Below are positions 37,109-46,104 of a stretch of 64,000 nucleotides of DNA, in pieces. How positions within the stretch are numbered: position 1 is the stretch's first letter; every line of letters starts with the position of its first letter. The translations under genes were made by a program, and so were the position numbers. The stretch comes from Streptomyces sp. NBC_00536 (GTDB lineage: Bacteria > Actinomycetota > Actinomycetes > Streptomycetales > Streptomycetaceae). The stretch is taken from positions 806,001-870,000 of the forward strand of contig NZ_CP107819.1 in assembly GCF_036346295.1 (NCBI RefSeq), read 5' to 3'. The notes under the pieces are model-generated. The model did no database searches. It was not told where the DNA came from and saw only the letters and a program-made list of their open reading frames with translations.

Positions 37109-37310
37109 CTTGCCGTGAAGGGACCCTGGAGGCGAGTGAGGCAGGCGGACTCCACCATGTCACCGCGCTCGACAAAGCCGCAGAAACCGCGGAAGCCGTC
37201 CGCGGTCGGCGCGCCCGGACGTCCCGCTGAGGAGCCGCCCCGGCGAGGAGGCTGCCCGCCTGCGGCGATGTTGCCCAATGGTGATCTGAACAGACCCTTG
37301 ACGACACACT

Positions 37311-37324
37311 TGTGAGCGTTAACA
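37311..37324. promoter_or_regulatory. TGTGAGCGTTAACA, variant of the TGTTAGCGCTAACA operator
   Basis: Matches the GH62 operator core at 12 of 14 positions. It is preceded by a TTGACGACA -35-like sequence at 37298 and lies about 145 bp before the binding-protein start. Confidence 0.5.
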
Positions 37325-37467
37325 CTCAGGTATCGCCAGGCCGGAGCCGCTGCAAACCTGAACTTCGCAACAGCGCGAGGAACGACTCCCGGCCACCCCG
37401 CTCGACCGCTTCCGGTTCTCCCAGCCGGGTCGCACTGTGCCGGTCGCGGAACATCACTGGAGGAACT

Positions 37468-38571
37468 GTGCGGAAGCTTTCAGCGGGCCTTGTCACTCTG
37501 GGCCTGACGCTGTCGCTGGCAGCCTGCGGCCAGAGCGCCAACGGAACGGGCGACGCCGGGGCCGGCGGGACCGGCGGGGACGCCAAGGGCGGCCTCATCG
37601 GCATCGCGATGCCGACCAAGTCGTCGGAGCGCTGGATCAACGACGGCAACAACATGGTCAAGGAGTTCCAGGCCAAGGGTTACAAGACCGACCTCCAGTA
37701 CGGCGACAACGTCGTGGAGAACCAGGTCTCCCAGGTGGAGAACATGATCACCAAGGGCGCCAAGCTGCTGGTGATCGCCGCCATCGACGGTTCCTCGCTC
37801 ACGAACGTGCTGCAGAAGGCCGCGGACGCCCACGTCCGCGTCATCTCCTACGACCGGTTGATCCGCGGCACCGGGAACGTCGACTACTACGCGACCTTCG
37901 ACAACTACAAGGTCGGCGTTCTCCAGGGCAGCTACATCGTCGACAAGCTCGGCCTCAAGGACGGCAAGGGCCCCTTCAACGTCGAGCTGTTCGCCGGCTC
38001 GCCGGACGACAACAACGCCGCCTTCTTCTACAACGGCGCGATGAGCGTCCTCAAGCCGTACATCGACGACAAGAAGCTGGTCGTGCAGAGCGGCCAGACC
38101 TCCCTCAACCAGATCGCCACACTGCGCTGGGACGGCGGTCTCGCCCAGTCCCGGATGGACAACCTGCTGAGCAAGTCGTACACAGCCGCCCGCGTCGACG
38201 CCGTGCTCTCGCCGTACGACGGCATCTCGATCGGCATCATCTCCTCGCTCAAGGGCGTCGGCTACGGCGCCGGCCGGCCACTGCCCGTCGTCACGGGCCA
38301 GGACGGCGAGCTGGCCTCGGTGAAGTCGATCATCGCGGGCGAGCAGACCCAGACCGTATACAAGGACACCCGCCAACTGGCCAAGGCCGCCGTCCAGATG
38401 GGCGACGCGCTGCTGACCGGCGGCAAGCCCGAGGTCAACGACACCAGCCAGTACAACAACGGCGTCAAGGTCGTGCCGGCGCAGCTGCTCCAGCCGGTCA
38501 GCGTCGACAAGGAGAACTACCAGAAGGTCCTGGTGGACAGCGGCCAGTACACCGCGGACCAGCTGAAGTAG
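37468..38571 (+). CDS. chvE: ChvE-type multiple-monosaccharide binding lipoprotein
   Basis: The 367-residue sugar-binding protein of the ChvE/XylF class has a lipobox (LSLAAC, Cys near 19) and typical motifs ([33 protein letters not shown]). It captures free aldoses such as xylose, arabinose, glucose or galactose. The GTG start has a GGAGGAACT site; longer in-frame starts lack one. It is the first gene of a binding protein-ATPase-permease operon. In this locus xylose from GH31 or arabinose from GH62 are the likely cargoes. Confidence 0.9.
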   Translation: MRKLSAGLVTLGLTLSLAACGQSANGTGDAGAGGTGGDAKGGLIGIAMPTKSSERWINDGNNMVKEFQAKGYKTDLQYGDNVVENQVSQVENMITKGAKLLVIAAIDGSSLTNVLQKAADAHVRVISYDRLIRGTGNVDYYATFDNYKVGVLQGSYIVDKLGLKDGKGPFNVELFAGSPDDNNAAFFYNGAMSVLKPYIDDKKLVVQSGQTSLNQIATLRWDGGLAQSRMDNLLSKSYTAARVDAVLSPYDGISIGIISSLKGVGYGAGRPLPVVTGQDGELASVKSIIAGEQTQTVYKDTRQLAKAAVQMGDALLTGGKPEVNDTSQYNNGVKVVPAQLLQPVSVDKENYQKVLVDSGQYTADQLK

Positions 38572-38610
38572 CCCGCGGAGCCCGACCGGCGGGTCCGGCG
38601 ACGACGAAAC

Positions 38611-38651
38611 GGCGGTGCGACGTCCGGGAGACCGGACGCCACCGCACCGCC
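38611..38651 (+). terminator. Intercistronic hairpin between the binding protein and ATPase genes
   Basis: Two stacked stems (GGCGGTGCG/CGCACCGCC and CGTCCGG/CCGGACG) with a GAGA loop. Such a structure could reduce read-through or protect the upstream mRNA so that binding protein is made in excess over the membrane parts. Confidence 0.65.
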
Positions 38652-38673
38652 CCGACGATACGGATGCACAATC

Positions 38674-40221
38674 ATGGCCCGACCCGTTCTCGAAATGCGG
38701 TCGATCAGCAAGACGTTTCCCGGTGTCAAGGCCCTCTCCGAGGTCAACCTGACCGTCGCCGCCGGTGAGGTGCACGCCATCTGCGGCGAGAACGGCGCCG
38801 GCAAGTCCACGCTGATGAAGGTGCTCAGCGGGGTCCACCCCCACGGCGACTACGAGGGCGAGATCTACTTCGAGGGCGAGCCCTGCCGGTTCCGGGACAT
38901 CCGGGCCAGCGAGCAGCGCGGCATCGTGATCATCCACCAGGAACTCGCGCTGGTGCCCTACCTGTCCATCGCCGAGAACATCTTCCTCGGCAATGAGCAC
39001 GCCACCCGGGGCGTCATCAGCTGGCACAAGACGCTGACCCACGCCGCCGCGCTGATCCGGCAGGTCGGACTCGACGAGAGCCCGCACACCAGGATCGCCG
39101 ATCTCGGCGTGGGCAAACAGCAGTTGGTCGAGATCGCCAAGGCGCTCGCCAAGAAGGTCAAGCTGCTCATCCTGGACGAGCCGACGGCCGCCCTGAACGA
39201 CGAGGACAGCCGCAAGCTGCTCGACCTGATCCTCGAACTCAAGGCCCAGGGCATCTCCTGCATCCTCATCTCGCACAAGCTGAACGAGATCGCCCGGGTC
39301 GCCGACTCCGTCACCATCCTGCGCGACGGGCGGACCATCGAGACCATCGCGATCGGTCCCGAGGGCATCTCCGAGGAGCGGATCATCCGTGGCATGGTCG
39401 GCCGCGACCTGGAACACCGCTACCCCGAGCGCGCCCCCGAGATCGGCGAGGTCGCCTTCGAGATCGAGGACTGGAGCGTCCAGCACCCGATCGACCACCG
39501 GCGCAAGGTGGTCGACGGCGTCTCGCTCAACGTCCGTCGAGGCGAGATCGTCGGCATCGCCGGCCTCATGGGCGCCGGCCGCACCGAACTGGCCATGAGC
39601 GTCTTCGGCCGCTCGTACGGACGGTGGACCGGCGGCCGGGTGCGGCTGGACGGCCGGGAGATCCGTACCCGGACGGTGCCGGAGGCGATCGGGCACGGCA
39701 TCGCCTACGTGACCGAGGACCGCAAGCAGCTGGGCCTCAACCTGGGCGACGACATCAGCCGGAACATCTCGCTGAGCGCCCTCGGCAAGGTCGCCCGGCG
39801 GGGCTGGGTCGACCGGCACGAGGAGGCCCGGGTCGCCGAATCGTTCCGGCGGACCATGAACATCAAGGCCCCCTCGGTGTTCGCGGAGACCGGCAAGCTC
39901 AGCGGCGGCAACCAGCAGAAGGTCGTCCTCAGCAAGTGGATCTTCGCCGAGCCGGAGGTGCTGATCCTCGACGAACCCACCCGGGGCATCGACATCGGCG
40001 CCAAGGCGGAGATCTACACCGTCATCGCCGAACTCGCCGCCCAGGGCAAGACGGTACTCGTCATCTCCTCCGAACTCCCCGAACTCCTGGGCCTGTGCGA
40101 CCGGATCTACACCATGGCCGAAGGCCGGATCACCGGTGAGGTCGACCGCGCGGAAGCCACCCAGGAATCCCTCATGCGGCTCATGACCATGAGCGCGGCA
40201 TACCCCGACAAGCAGGTGTGA
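38674..40221 (+). CDS. mmsA: MmsA/GguA-type double ATPase of the monosaccharide importer
   Basis: The 515-residue protein has two ABC cassettes. Cassette 1 has GENGAGKST, a variant signature ([15 protein letters not shown]) and LLILDEPT. Cassette 2 has the degenerate Walker A usual for the family (GLMGAGRTE), LSGGNQQKV and an intact [11 protein letters not shown]. It energises monosaccharide uptake. It ends four bases before the permease start. The intact second Walker B here contrasts with the fucose-type ATPase at 23987. Confidence 0.93.
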   Translation: MARPVLEMRSISKTFPGVKALSEVNLTVAAGEVHAICGENGAGKSTLMKVLSGVHPHGDYEGEIYFEGEPCRFRDIRASEQRGIVIIHQELALVPYLSIAENIFLGNEHATRGVISWHKTLTHAAALIRQVGLDESPHTRIADLGVGKQQLVEIAKALAKKVKLLILDEPTAALNDEDSRKLLDLILELKAQGISCILISHKLNEIARVADSVTILRDGRTIETIAIGPEGISEERIIRGMVGRDLEHRYPERAPEIGEVAFEIEDWSVQHPIDHRRKVVDGVSLNVRRGEIVGIAGLMGAGRTELAMSVFGRSYGRWTGGRVRLDGREIRTRTVPEAIGHGIAYVTEDRKQLGLNLGDDISRNISLSALGKVARRGWVDRHEEARVAESFRRTMNIKAPSVFAETGKLSGGNQQKVVLSKWIFAEPEVLILDEPTRGIDIGAKAEIYTVIAELAAQGKTVLVISSELPELLGLCDRIYTMAEGRITGEVDRAEATQESLMRLMTMSAAYPDKQV

Positions 40222-40224
40222 GGC

Positions 40225-41460
40225 ATGGCCCAGACCAAGACCACCCCAGAGACCACGCCCGGCACACCGCAGACCGGCCGACGTGCGTCGGCCGGTGCCG
40301 TACTGGCCCGAGCGCTGCGCGGCAACCTGCGCCAGTACGGGATGCTGCTCGCGCTGGCGCTGATCGTGCTGCTGTTCCAGTTCTGGACGGACGGCATCCT
40401 GCTCCAGCCGCTCAACATCACCAATCTGATCCAGCAGAACAGCTACATCCTCATCCTGGCCATCGGCATGATGATCGTCATCATCGCCGGGCACATCGAC
40501 CTGTCGGTCGGGTCGCTCGCCGCCTTCGTCGGGGCCGCCGCCGCGGTGATGATGGTCAAACACCACGCGCCGTGGCCCGTGGCGCTGGTGGCCGCGCTGC
40601 TGATCGGGGCCCTCGCCGGAGCCTGGCAGGGCTTCTGGATCGCCTATCTCGGGATCCCCTCGTTCATCGTCACGCTGGCCGGCATGCTGCTGTTCCGCGG
40701 CGGGACCCAGATCCTCCTGCAGGGCCAGTCGGTGGCGCCGTTCCCCAAGGGCTTCCAGAACATCAGCAGCGGCTTCCTCCCCGCCGTCGGCCCCCACACC
40801 AACTACCACAACCTCACCCTCCTGCTGGGCCTCGCGGTGCTGGCCGTCGCGATCCTGCAGGAGGTGCGCGGACGGCGGCAGGCCGCCTCGTACGGGCTGG
40901 AACCGCTCCCGGCCGGGCTGTTCCTGGTGAAGCTCGGCGCGATCACCGCGGCCGTGGTGGCGTTCACGCTGCTGCTGGCCAGCTACCACGGCGTGCCGAT
41001 CGTCCTGCTGATCCTCGGCGTCCTGCTGGTCGGCTTCGGATACGTGATGCGCAACTCGATCCTCGGCCGGCACACCTACGCCATCGGCGGCAACGAGGCG
41101 GCGGCGCGGCTGTCCGGGGTGAAGAGCAAGCGGGTCGTCTTCCTGGCCTTCGTGAACATGGGCGTCCTCGCGGCCCTGGCCGGGATGGTCTTCGCCGCCC
41201 GGCTCAACGCCGGTACGCCGCAGGCCGGCGTCAACTTCGAGTTGGAGGCGATCGCCGCGGCCTTCATCGGCGGCGCCTCCGCGAGCGGCGGTGTGGGTAC
41301 CGTCCTCGGTGCGCTCACCGGAGGTCTGGTGCTGGGCGTGCTGAACAACGGCATGTCGCTGGTCGGCGTGGGCACCGACTACCAGCAGGTGATCAAGGGC
41401 CTGGTGCTGATGGCGGCCGTCGGCTTCGACGTCTACAACAAGCGCAAGGCCGGAGGCTGA
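40225..41460 (+). CDS. mmsB: MmsB/GguB-type permease of the monosaccharide importer
   Basis: The 411-residue permease is longer than RbsC, as expected for MmsB/GguB. It has about ten transmembrane helices, the GHIDLSVGS motif and FIGGASASGGVGTVLGAL near the end. It forms the channel for the ChvE-type system. The gene converges on the small minus-strand gene with only 22 bases between stops. Confidence 0.92.
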   Translation: MAQTKTTPETTPGTPQTGRRASAGAVLARALRGNLRQYGMLLALALIVLLFQFWTDGILLQPLNITNLIQQNSYILILAIGMMIVIIAGHIDLSVGSLAAFVGAAAAVMMVKHHAPWPVALVAALLIGALAGAWQGFWIAYLGIPSFIVTLAGMLLFRGGTQILLQGQSVAPFPKGFQNISSGFLPAVGPHTNYHNLTLLLGLAVLAVAILQEVRGRRQAASYGLEPLPAGLFLVKLGAITAAVVAFTLLLASYHGVPIVLLILGVLLVGFGYVMRNSILGRHTYAIGGNEAAARLSGVKSKRVVFLAFVNMGVLAALAGMVFAARLNAGTPQAGVNFELEAIAAAFIGGASASGGVGTVLGALTGGLVLGVLNNGMSLVGVGTDYQQVIKGLVLMAAVGFDVYNKRKAGG

Positions 41461-41482
41461 CCCTGCCCCTCCTCGGCTCCGC

Positions 41483-41800
41483 TCACGCGTCGACGATCCG
41501 CTCGAAGAAGAACTCGTGCTTGAGGAAGGAGACGTCGTACTCATGACCCGGGTGGGGCGGGAGCAGCTGCGCGGCCTGGATCAGCCGCCAGCCCGCCCGG
41601 AGCGCCGCCACCCCCGACGCGTACGGCGGCTCGTCGCTGTCGCCCGTGGTCGGCGAGGTGCGGCCCGTGCCGTCGTACAGCGACCAGCCCACGACAGGGG
41701 AATCCAGCGCCGAGGTGGCCGAGTACAGGACCAGCACCTGCTGCCGCGGCACCGACGCGGCGCCTTCCGCCCGCTCGGAGTGGATTGCTTCGGTCGTCAT
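41483..41800 (-). CDS. Conserved-looking small protein of unknown function
   Basis: The 105-residue cytoplasmic protein is not one I recognise. The centre reads VLVLYSATSALDSPVVGWSLYDGTG, then a segment rich in Pro/Gly and Leu/Arg (RAGWRLIQAAQLLPPHPGHEYDVSFLKHEFFFERI). The last third resembles the C-terminal half of small proteins that accompany sugar-linked dioxygenases, but I cannot name a family. The ATG overlaps the stop of the dioxygenase gene (ATGA), so the two are translated together and probably act together. Confidence 0.75.
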   Translation of the reverse strand: MTTEAIHSERAEGAASVPRQQVLVLYSATSALDSPVVGWSLYDGTGRTSPTTGDSDEPPYASGVAALRAGWRLIQAAQLLPPHPGHEYDVSFLKHEFFFERIVDA

Positions 41801-42621
41801 GCCCGTACCTCCGCGGGGCGGTTGGACACCCTGGTCACCCAGTGGTCGAGGTCGAAGTGGTCGTCGCCGGTCAGTACCCGCCACAACAGGATGCGGTTGT
41901 ACCGCTCCAGCCGGCCGGTCGCCCCCTCGTACCACGGGAACATGGTGTCCAACTCCACGGCCACCTGCGGGTCTTCGAGATCCGAGGTGTTCCACAGGCG
42001 CTGTTGGCGCACCCTGGGATTGAAGCGGATCTTGAACATGTAGCGCATCGTGCCGCTGTCGTTGCGCCGGCCCCCGTGCCAGAGGCCGTGGTGCAGAAAC
42101 ACCACCGTCCCGGCCGGGCAGACCAGCCGGTCCTGGCCGCGCAGGTTCTGGTAGCGGCCGGTGTCGGACTCGTTGATCCGCCGCAGGTGGCTGCCCGGCA
42201 CGGTGAGCGTTCCGCCCATCTCCAGCGTCACCGCCTGCGGAAAGTACATCAGCTGCACGTCGAAGGCGTCCGGCCGGACGTCGATGATGGCGTCCCCGTG
42301 CAGCGGCTGCGCGTCGCCGCCGTGGGGCTCGCGGGTGTGCACGAAGTGGTGGTCCACCCACGGCTCCGGGCCCACGAGGCTGTGCAGGGCCCCCGCCACC
42401 TGGGGAAGTTCCAGCAGCCGACGGACGAAGGACGCCCGAGCGTAGGCCTCGGACAGCGGGGTCCCATACGGCACGGGCGGCACCCCGTCGGCCAGTACCG
42501 CCAAACCCTCGGTGTTCATTTCCGCCGGGACCACCGCGTCCAGTCGCAGCGACCCGCGTGCCACGAACCGCGCCATCCGCACCGAATCGAGTAGTTCTCG
42601 CGTGTTCTCCACGGCGGCCAC
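41797..42621 (-). CDS. Phytanoyl-CoA dioxygenase-family Fe(II)/2-oxoglutarate oxygenase
   Basis: The protein has about 274 residues. The facial triad is visible as H-x-D in PLHGDAIID and a distal His in LHHGLWHGGRRND followed by an Arg that can hold 2-oxoglutarate (MRYMFKIRF). The family hydroxylates small molecules; the substrate here is unknown. The GTG at 42621 lacks a clear ribosome site and a GTG three codons on is possible. It is divergent from an AraC regulator and coupled to a small partner gene, within a sugar locus, so a carbohydrate-related or signal molecule is plausible. Confidence 0.85.
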   Translation of the reverse strand: MAAVENTRELLDSVRMARFVARGSLRLDAVVPAEMNTEGLAVLADGVPPVPYGTPLSEAYARASFVRRLLELPQVAGALHSLVGPEPWVDHHFVHTREPHGGDAQPLHGDAIIDVRPDAFDVQLMYFPQAVTLEMGGTLTVPGSHLRRINESDTGRYQNLRGQDRLVCPAGTVVFLHHGLWHGGRRNDSGTMRYMFKIRFNPRVRQQRLWNTSDLEDPQVAVELDTMFPWYEGATGRLERYNRILLWRVLTGDDHFDLDHWVTRVSNRPAEVRA

Positions 42622-42758
42622 GCTAGGCCCGGCGGCCGCGCGCCGCGTGGGCCACGTTCACCCTCCTCTGGTCGATTCTCACCACCGTGCCCGGCACGCG
42701 GGGTGGGAGGGTGGTGGTCCTGGAGCGGCTCACTGACGCGCCGACAGGAAAGGTGACC

Positions 42759-43655
42759 GTGCACACGACACTCGCCCATCTTGACGAGCCGCCCACGCTC
42801 GCCGCCGTCGGCATCGGCGTGCACGGCCCTGCCGGCCACGTGGACGTGTTTTCCCTGCCGGACCTCTGGCAGCTCCATCTGTACGACTACGAGGCCGATG
42901 TGACGGTCGACGGCACGGAGTACGCGATCCGCCCCGGCCGGGTCAGCCTCGTACCGCCCGGCGCCGAGGTCCGCTATCGCTACCGGGGCCGGTCCTCACA
43001 CCTCTACGTCCACCTCCACCTGGGCTCGGGCGGAACCCCCCGCAGCATTCCGGTGATCCAGCACGTCGGCCCCGAACTCACCTGGCTCACAGCCCAGTTG
43101 CGACAGGCACTGGCAGCCTGGCCGAACACCCCCGCACGGGCCGCGGCCGAGGTGTGGGCCGCCCTGTGGCGGGTCGCCCAGCTCGCGCCCGCGAGGGAGC
43201 GGAACACACAGGCCGGCCATCCGGCGGTCGCAGCCGCCGTGGCCCTCATCGAGGCGCGGCTGGGGCAACCCCTGACGGTCCCGGAGATCGCGGCGGCGGC
43301 CGGTGTCTCCCACAACCACTTGACGCGCCTCTTCCGCGCCGCGACGGGGGAAACGGTCGTCGGCTACATCCGGGCCCGGCGCATGGAACGGGCGCGCCAC
43401 TTCCTGCAGGCCACCACCCTCTCCATCCCCGCCGTCGCCGCATCGGTCGGCATTCCCGACCTCCAGGTGTTCAACAAGGCGTGTCGCCGCGCGCTCGGAG
43501 CTTCGCCGCGCGGCATCCGCGGCGCCCAGCCCGTTTCCCACAACGGCGGCAACCTTTTCGCGTCCTGCGGCGACCAGGCAGTGCACCTCGACTCGAATCT
43601 CCGAACGGACGGACATGCAGACTGCACGGCAGGCCGCGCGGCAGCGCAGGCGTAG
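42759..43655 (+). CDS. AraC-family regulator
   Basis: The N-terminal cupin-like sensing domain (about 20-120: DLWQLHLYDYEADVTVDGTEYAIRPGRVSLVPPG) is typical of sugar-responsive AraC proteins. The C-terminal pair of helix-turn-helix motifs (about 160-255: LTVPEIAAAAGVSHNHLTRLFRAATGETV) is intact. The GTG at 42759 is preferred because AGGAAAGG precedes it; the frame opens earlier at 42687. It is divergent from the dioxygenase pair, its likely target, and its last 41 bases overlap the start of the expansin gene. Confidence 0.85.
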   Translation: MHTTLAHLDEPPTLAAVGIGVHGPAGHVDVFSLPDLWQLHLYDYEADVTVDGTEYAIRPGRVSLVPPGAEVRYRYRGRSSHLYVHLHLGSGGTPRSIPVIQHVGPELTWLTAQLRQALAAWPNTPARAAAEVWAALWRVAQLAPARERNTQAGHPAVAAAVALIEARLGQPLTVPEIAAAAGVSHNHLTRLFRAATGETVVGYIRARRMERARHFLQATTLSIPAVAASVGIPDLQVFNKACRRALGASPRGIRGAQPVSHNGGNLFASCGDQAVHLDSNLRTDGHADCTAGRAAAQA

Positions 43656-44562
43656 ACACAGGCTGATGCTGGGGACGGCAGTGGTACTGACCGCCGCGGG
43701 CGTCCTCTTCTGCCTGGTGACGGCCATGCTCCCCGGCCCCAAGGCCGGGGCCGGGTCCCCGGCCCACGTGGCCGCCTCCGCCGCCACCCCGGCGGGAGCC
43801 GCGCCCTCGGCCCTGACGAGCCCGTCCCCGGCGGACAGCTCGCCCGCCTCGGCGACCCCGAGCGCGGCCGGCGCGACGGCCACCACGCGGACACCACAGC
43901 CTTCGGCGAAGGAAACCCCACCAGCGGCGTCCACCCCGGCACTGTCGGCAGGACGCATCCAGCCCGGGACCACCTACAAGGGCGTCGCCACCGCCTACGC
44001 CGCCGGCGACGGCAACGGCGCCTGCCTGTTCGGCCCGAGCGACGACCTCATGGTCGCGGCGATGAACACCACCGATTACGAGTCGTCCAGGGCGTGCGGC
44101 GCGTACGTGCGCGTACGCGCCGCGAACGGCGCTTCGATCACGGTCCGGATCACCAACGAATGCCCGCTGCCCTGCGCGCCCGGACAACTGGACCTCAGTC
44201 AGCAGGCCTTCGCGAAACTGGCCGACCCCACGCTCGGCCGCATCCCGATCACCTGGAGCCTGCTGAGTCCCCAGACGTCCGGAGCTCTCTCCATCCGGTA
44301 CAAGACCGGGTCCAGCCCGCACTGGTGCGGCATCCAGGTGATCGACCACCGCAATCCGGTCGCGCGGCTGGAGGTACGCACCGCCGCGGGCTGGCGGAGA
44401 CTGCCCCGTACCGACTACAACTACTTCCTCTCCGCCGACGGCAGCGGGTGCGGCGGCGCGATGAGGATCACCGACATCTACGGAGAGCAGCTGACGGTCG
44501 AGGGCACCGCGCTGCTCCCGGACGTCGCACAACCGACCCGGGTCCAGTTCGCCCCGCACTGA
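43615..44562 (+). CDS. Bacterial expansin (double-psi barrel plus CBM63-like domain)
   Basis: The 315-residue protein has an N-terminal hydrophobic segment (about 17-40), a long Ala/Ser/Thr/Pro linker (to about 118), and a double-psi beta-barrel (YKGVATAYAAGDGNGACLFG, then DLSQQAFAKLADP with the conserved Asp). A C-terminal CBM63-like domain follows (SPHWCGIQVIDHRNPVARLEV), as in YoaJ. Expansins loosen cellulose-hemicellulose contacts without hydrolysis. The N-terminus has an Arg-rich stretch, so it could be membrane-anchored rather than released. The start overlaps the AraC gene, so the two may be co-transcribed. Confidence 0.9.
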   Translation: MQTARQAARQRRRRHRLMLGTAVVLTAAGVLFCLVTAMLPGPKAGAGSPAHVAASAATPAGAAPSALTSPSPADSSPASATPSAAGATATTRTPQPSAKETPPAASTPALSAGRIQPGTTYKGVATAYAAGDGNGACLFGPSDDLMVAAMNTTDYESSRACGAYVRVRAANGASITVRITNECPLPCAPGQLDLSQQAFAKLADPTLGRIPITWSLLSPQTSGALSIRYKTGSSPHWCGIQVIDHRNPVARLEVRTAAGWRRLPRTDYNYFLSADGSGCGGAMRITDIYGEQLTVEGTALLPDVAQPTRVQFAPH

Positions 44563-44571
44563 AACCACACG

Positions 44572-44587
44572 GCGGCCGGGTGGCCGC
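44572..44587 (+). terminator. Short hairpin after the expansin gene
   Basis: GCGGCC/GGCCGC with a 4-base loop, 10 bases after the expansin stop. A weak terminator candidate that would separate the expansin from the sigma factor transcript. Confidence 0.45.
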
Positions 44588-44687
44588 TCCGGTTCGGCGG
44601 ATCGGAGCGTCCTGGGCCGTACCGGGCGCTGATACGCTGCCGCCCGGATGTTAGCGCACACATTTTCGAAAGGGGCGACCGTCGGAC

Positions 44688-45221
44688 ATGGTCCTCGATG
44701 ACGCGTCCGCGGAGTTCCACGACTTCTTCGAACGCCACTACGCGGAACTCGCCCGGTTCGCCCATCTTCTGACGGGCGAGGCGGACGGCGCCGACGATCT
44801 GGCCGCGGACGCCCTGACCGCGCTGTGGCAGCGCTGGGACCGGCTGCGCCAGGCCGAACACCCACTCGCCTACGCCCGTGGCGTGGTCGCCAACCTGGCA
44901 CGGTCACGGATCCGCAGCGCGGTGCGCGAGCGCCGCCGGATCGCCCTGTTCTGGTCCCGTGGCGCGGAGCCGTTGGACGGTCCGGACGTGGCCGCAGTGG
45001 TGGACGTGCGGACCGCTCTCGCCCGGTTGCCGTTCCGGAAGCGGACGTGCGTGGTCCTGCGGCACGCTTTCGACCTGTCGGAGAAGGACACCGCGCTGGC
45101 GCTCGGGATATCGGTCGGTACGGTGAAGAGCCAGACCTCGAAGGGGTTGGCCGAACTGGAACGGATGCTGGACGGCACGGGATCAGCCGGGGAACTTCTG
45201 GCGGGGAGGAGGAGTCGTTGA
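44688..45221 (+). CDS. SigE-family group 4 (ECF-like) sigma factor
   Basis: The 177-residue sigma factor has region 2 (about 8-70: EFHDFFERHYAELARFAHLLTGEADGADDLAADALTALWQRW) and region 4 (about 110-160: RLPFRKRTCVVLRHAFDLSEKDTALALGISVGTVKSQTSKGL). It belongs to the SigE-like group common in actinobacteria, usually controlled by a membrane partner encoded next door. Its stop overlaps the start of the downstream membrane protein gene (TTGA), so the two proteins are made together. Its regulon is unknown; the expansin and GH74 genes on either side are obvious candidates. Confidence 0.92.
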   Translation: MVLDDASAEFHDFFERHYAELARFAHLLTGEADGADDLAADALTALWQRWDRLRQAEHPLAYARGVVANLARSRIRSAVRERRRIALFWSRGAEPLDGPDVAAVVDVRTALARLPFRKRTCVVLRHAFDLSEKDTALALGISVGTVKSQTSKGLAELERMLDGTGSAGELLAGRRSR

Positions 45222-46036
45222 ACGAGGAGCTCGCCGAGCGGCTGCGCGCAGCCGCCGAGGCCCACCAGCCCGACCGCGCCCGGATCCTGGCACGCGTGGA
45301 ACGCGGCATGTCCGGCGCCCCCGCCCGCCACCGCGAGCGGTCCGGCGTGAGGCCCTGGCCCAGGGTCGCGCTCGCCTCCCTCACCGCGGTCGGCACTCTG
45401 GCGGTCGGTGGTTTCGCCGTGGCCGCCATCGTCCAGTCACCGCCGGCCCGGCCGGAGGTCTCGGCCACCCCCGCCGCGCCGTCGGCGCCGTCCAGGCCCC
45501 CCGGACCAACACCGGCGACACCGCCGACACCATCGGCGCCCGCCACCGGCCGCCCGACCACGCCGGACCGTTCGTCCCCGCCGGGCCCCAGCCCCTCGGC
45601 GCCGAGCCCCGCGGACTCGGCCCCGCCCGGCAGCGCGCACGTCCAGGACGGGCCTCTGTCGTCGGCCGGCGCCTTGGGCGCGAACAGCAACGGCTTCTGG
45701 GCGCAGAGCAACGTCACCCTCACGTCCACGGAGCCGCTCAGCGCGCTCACCGTGGAACTGCGCATCGCGCAGACCGGAGCGGTGCAGAGCACCGGCAATT
45801 GGCGGACGCTGCCGGCCGAGGATTTCACCGTCACCGTGCAGAACGAGGGCGGGGCAGTGGTCTACCGCTGGATCCTCAAGCCGGGCCGCACGGTACCGGC
45901 CGGACAGCATGTCTTCGCCGGCCAGTACAACCACGCCACCGGCGCACGCGAGGCCGGGCACGACGGCTACCGCGTCGACGCCGGCGGTCCCCGCGGCGCC
46001 CTCTCGGTCTGGGGCGGATTCACCCCGCCACGATGA
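45218..46036 (+). CDS. Membrane anti-sigma factor with large extracellular beta-rich domain
   Basis: The 272-residue protein is coupled to the sigma gene (TTG start over the sigma TGA, with GGAGGAGG before it). A cytoplasmic N-terminus of about 48 residues is rich in Arg/Glu (DRARILARVERGM), followed by one transmembrane helix (about 49-72). A Pro/Ser/Thr linker of about 70 residues and an exterior domain (about 141-272) with many Trp, Phe and Tyr and alternating beta-strand patterns complete it. I do not recognise that domain. The layout equals that of RsgI-type anti-sigma factors, where an exterior carbohydrate-binding domain senses polysaccharide; that role here is inference. Confidence 0.82.
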   Translation: MNEELAERLRAAAEAHQPDRARILARVERGMSGAPARHRERSGVRPWPRVALASLTAVGTLAVGGFAVAAIVQSPPARPEVSATPAAPSAPSRPPGPTPATPPTPSAPATGRPTTPDRSSPPGPSPSAPSPADSAPPGSAHVQDGPLSSAGALGANSNGFWAQSNVTLTSTEPLSALTVELRIAQTGAVQSTGNWRTLPAEDFTVTVQNEGGAVVYRWILKPGRTVPAGQHVFAGQYNHATGAREAGHDGYRVDAGGPRGALSVWGGFTPPR

Positions 46037-46053
46037 GGCCGTGCCACGAGGCC

Positions 46054-46097
46054 GGCCCGTGGGTGGAACGGCGTGGACCGCCGCCCGCCCACGGGCC
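46054..46097. terminator. Bidirectional terminator between anti-sigma and GH74 genes
   Basis: A 10-bp outer stem GGCCCGTGGG/CCCACGGGCC with further inner pairing, between converging genes. Confidence 0.75.
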
Positions 46098-46104
46098 AGG
46101 AGCA

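Larger units (their letters stand above)
36935..37467. other. Leader region of the ChvE-type importer operon
   Basis: No gene is supported in this stretch. It carries two imperfect palindromes (37091 and 37311) and ends with a GGAGGAACT ribosome site before the GTG at 37468. Confidence 0.6.

Noticed and set aside
37480..41544. A 1,354-codon open frame antisense to the ChvE-type importer operon
   Set aside because: It is the mirror of three real genes in GC-rich DNA. It has no domains, is full of Val/Gly/Asp/Arg/His low-complexity sequence and lacks a ribosome site.
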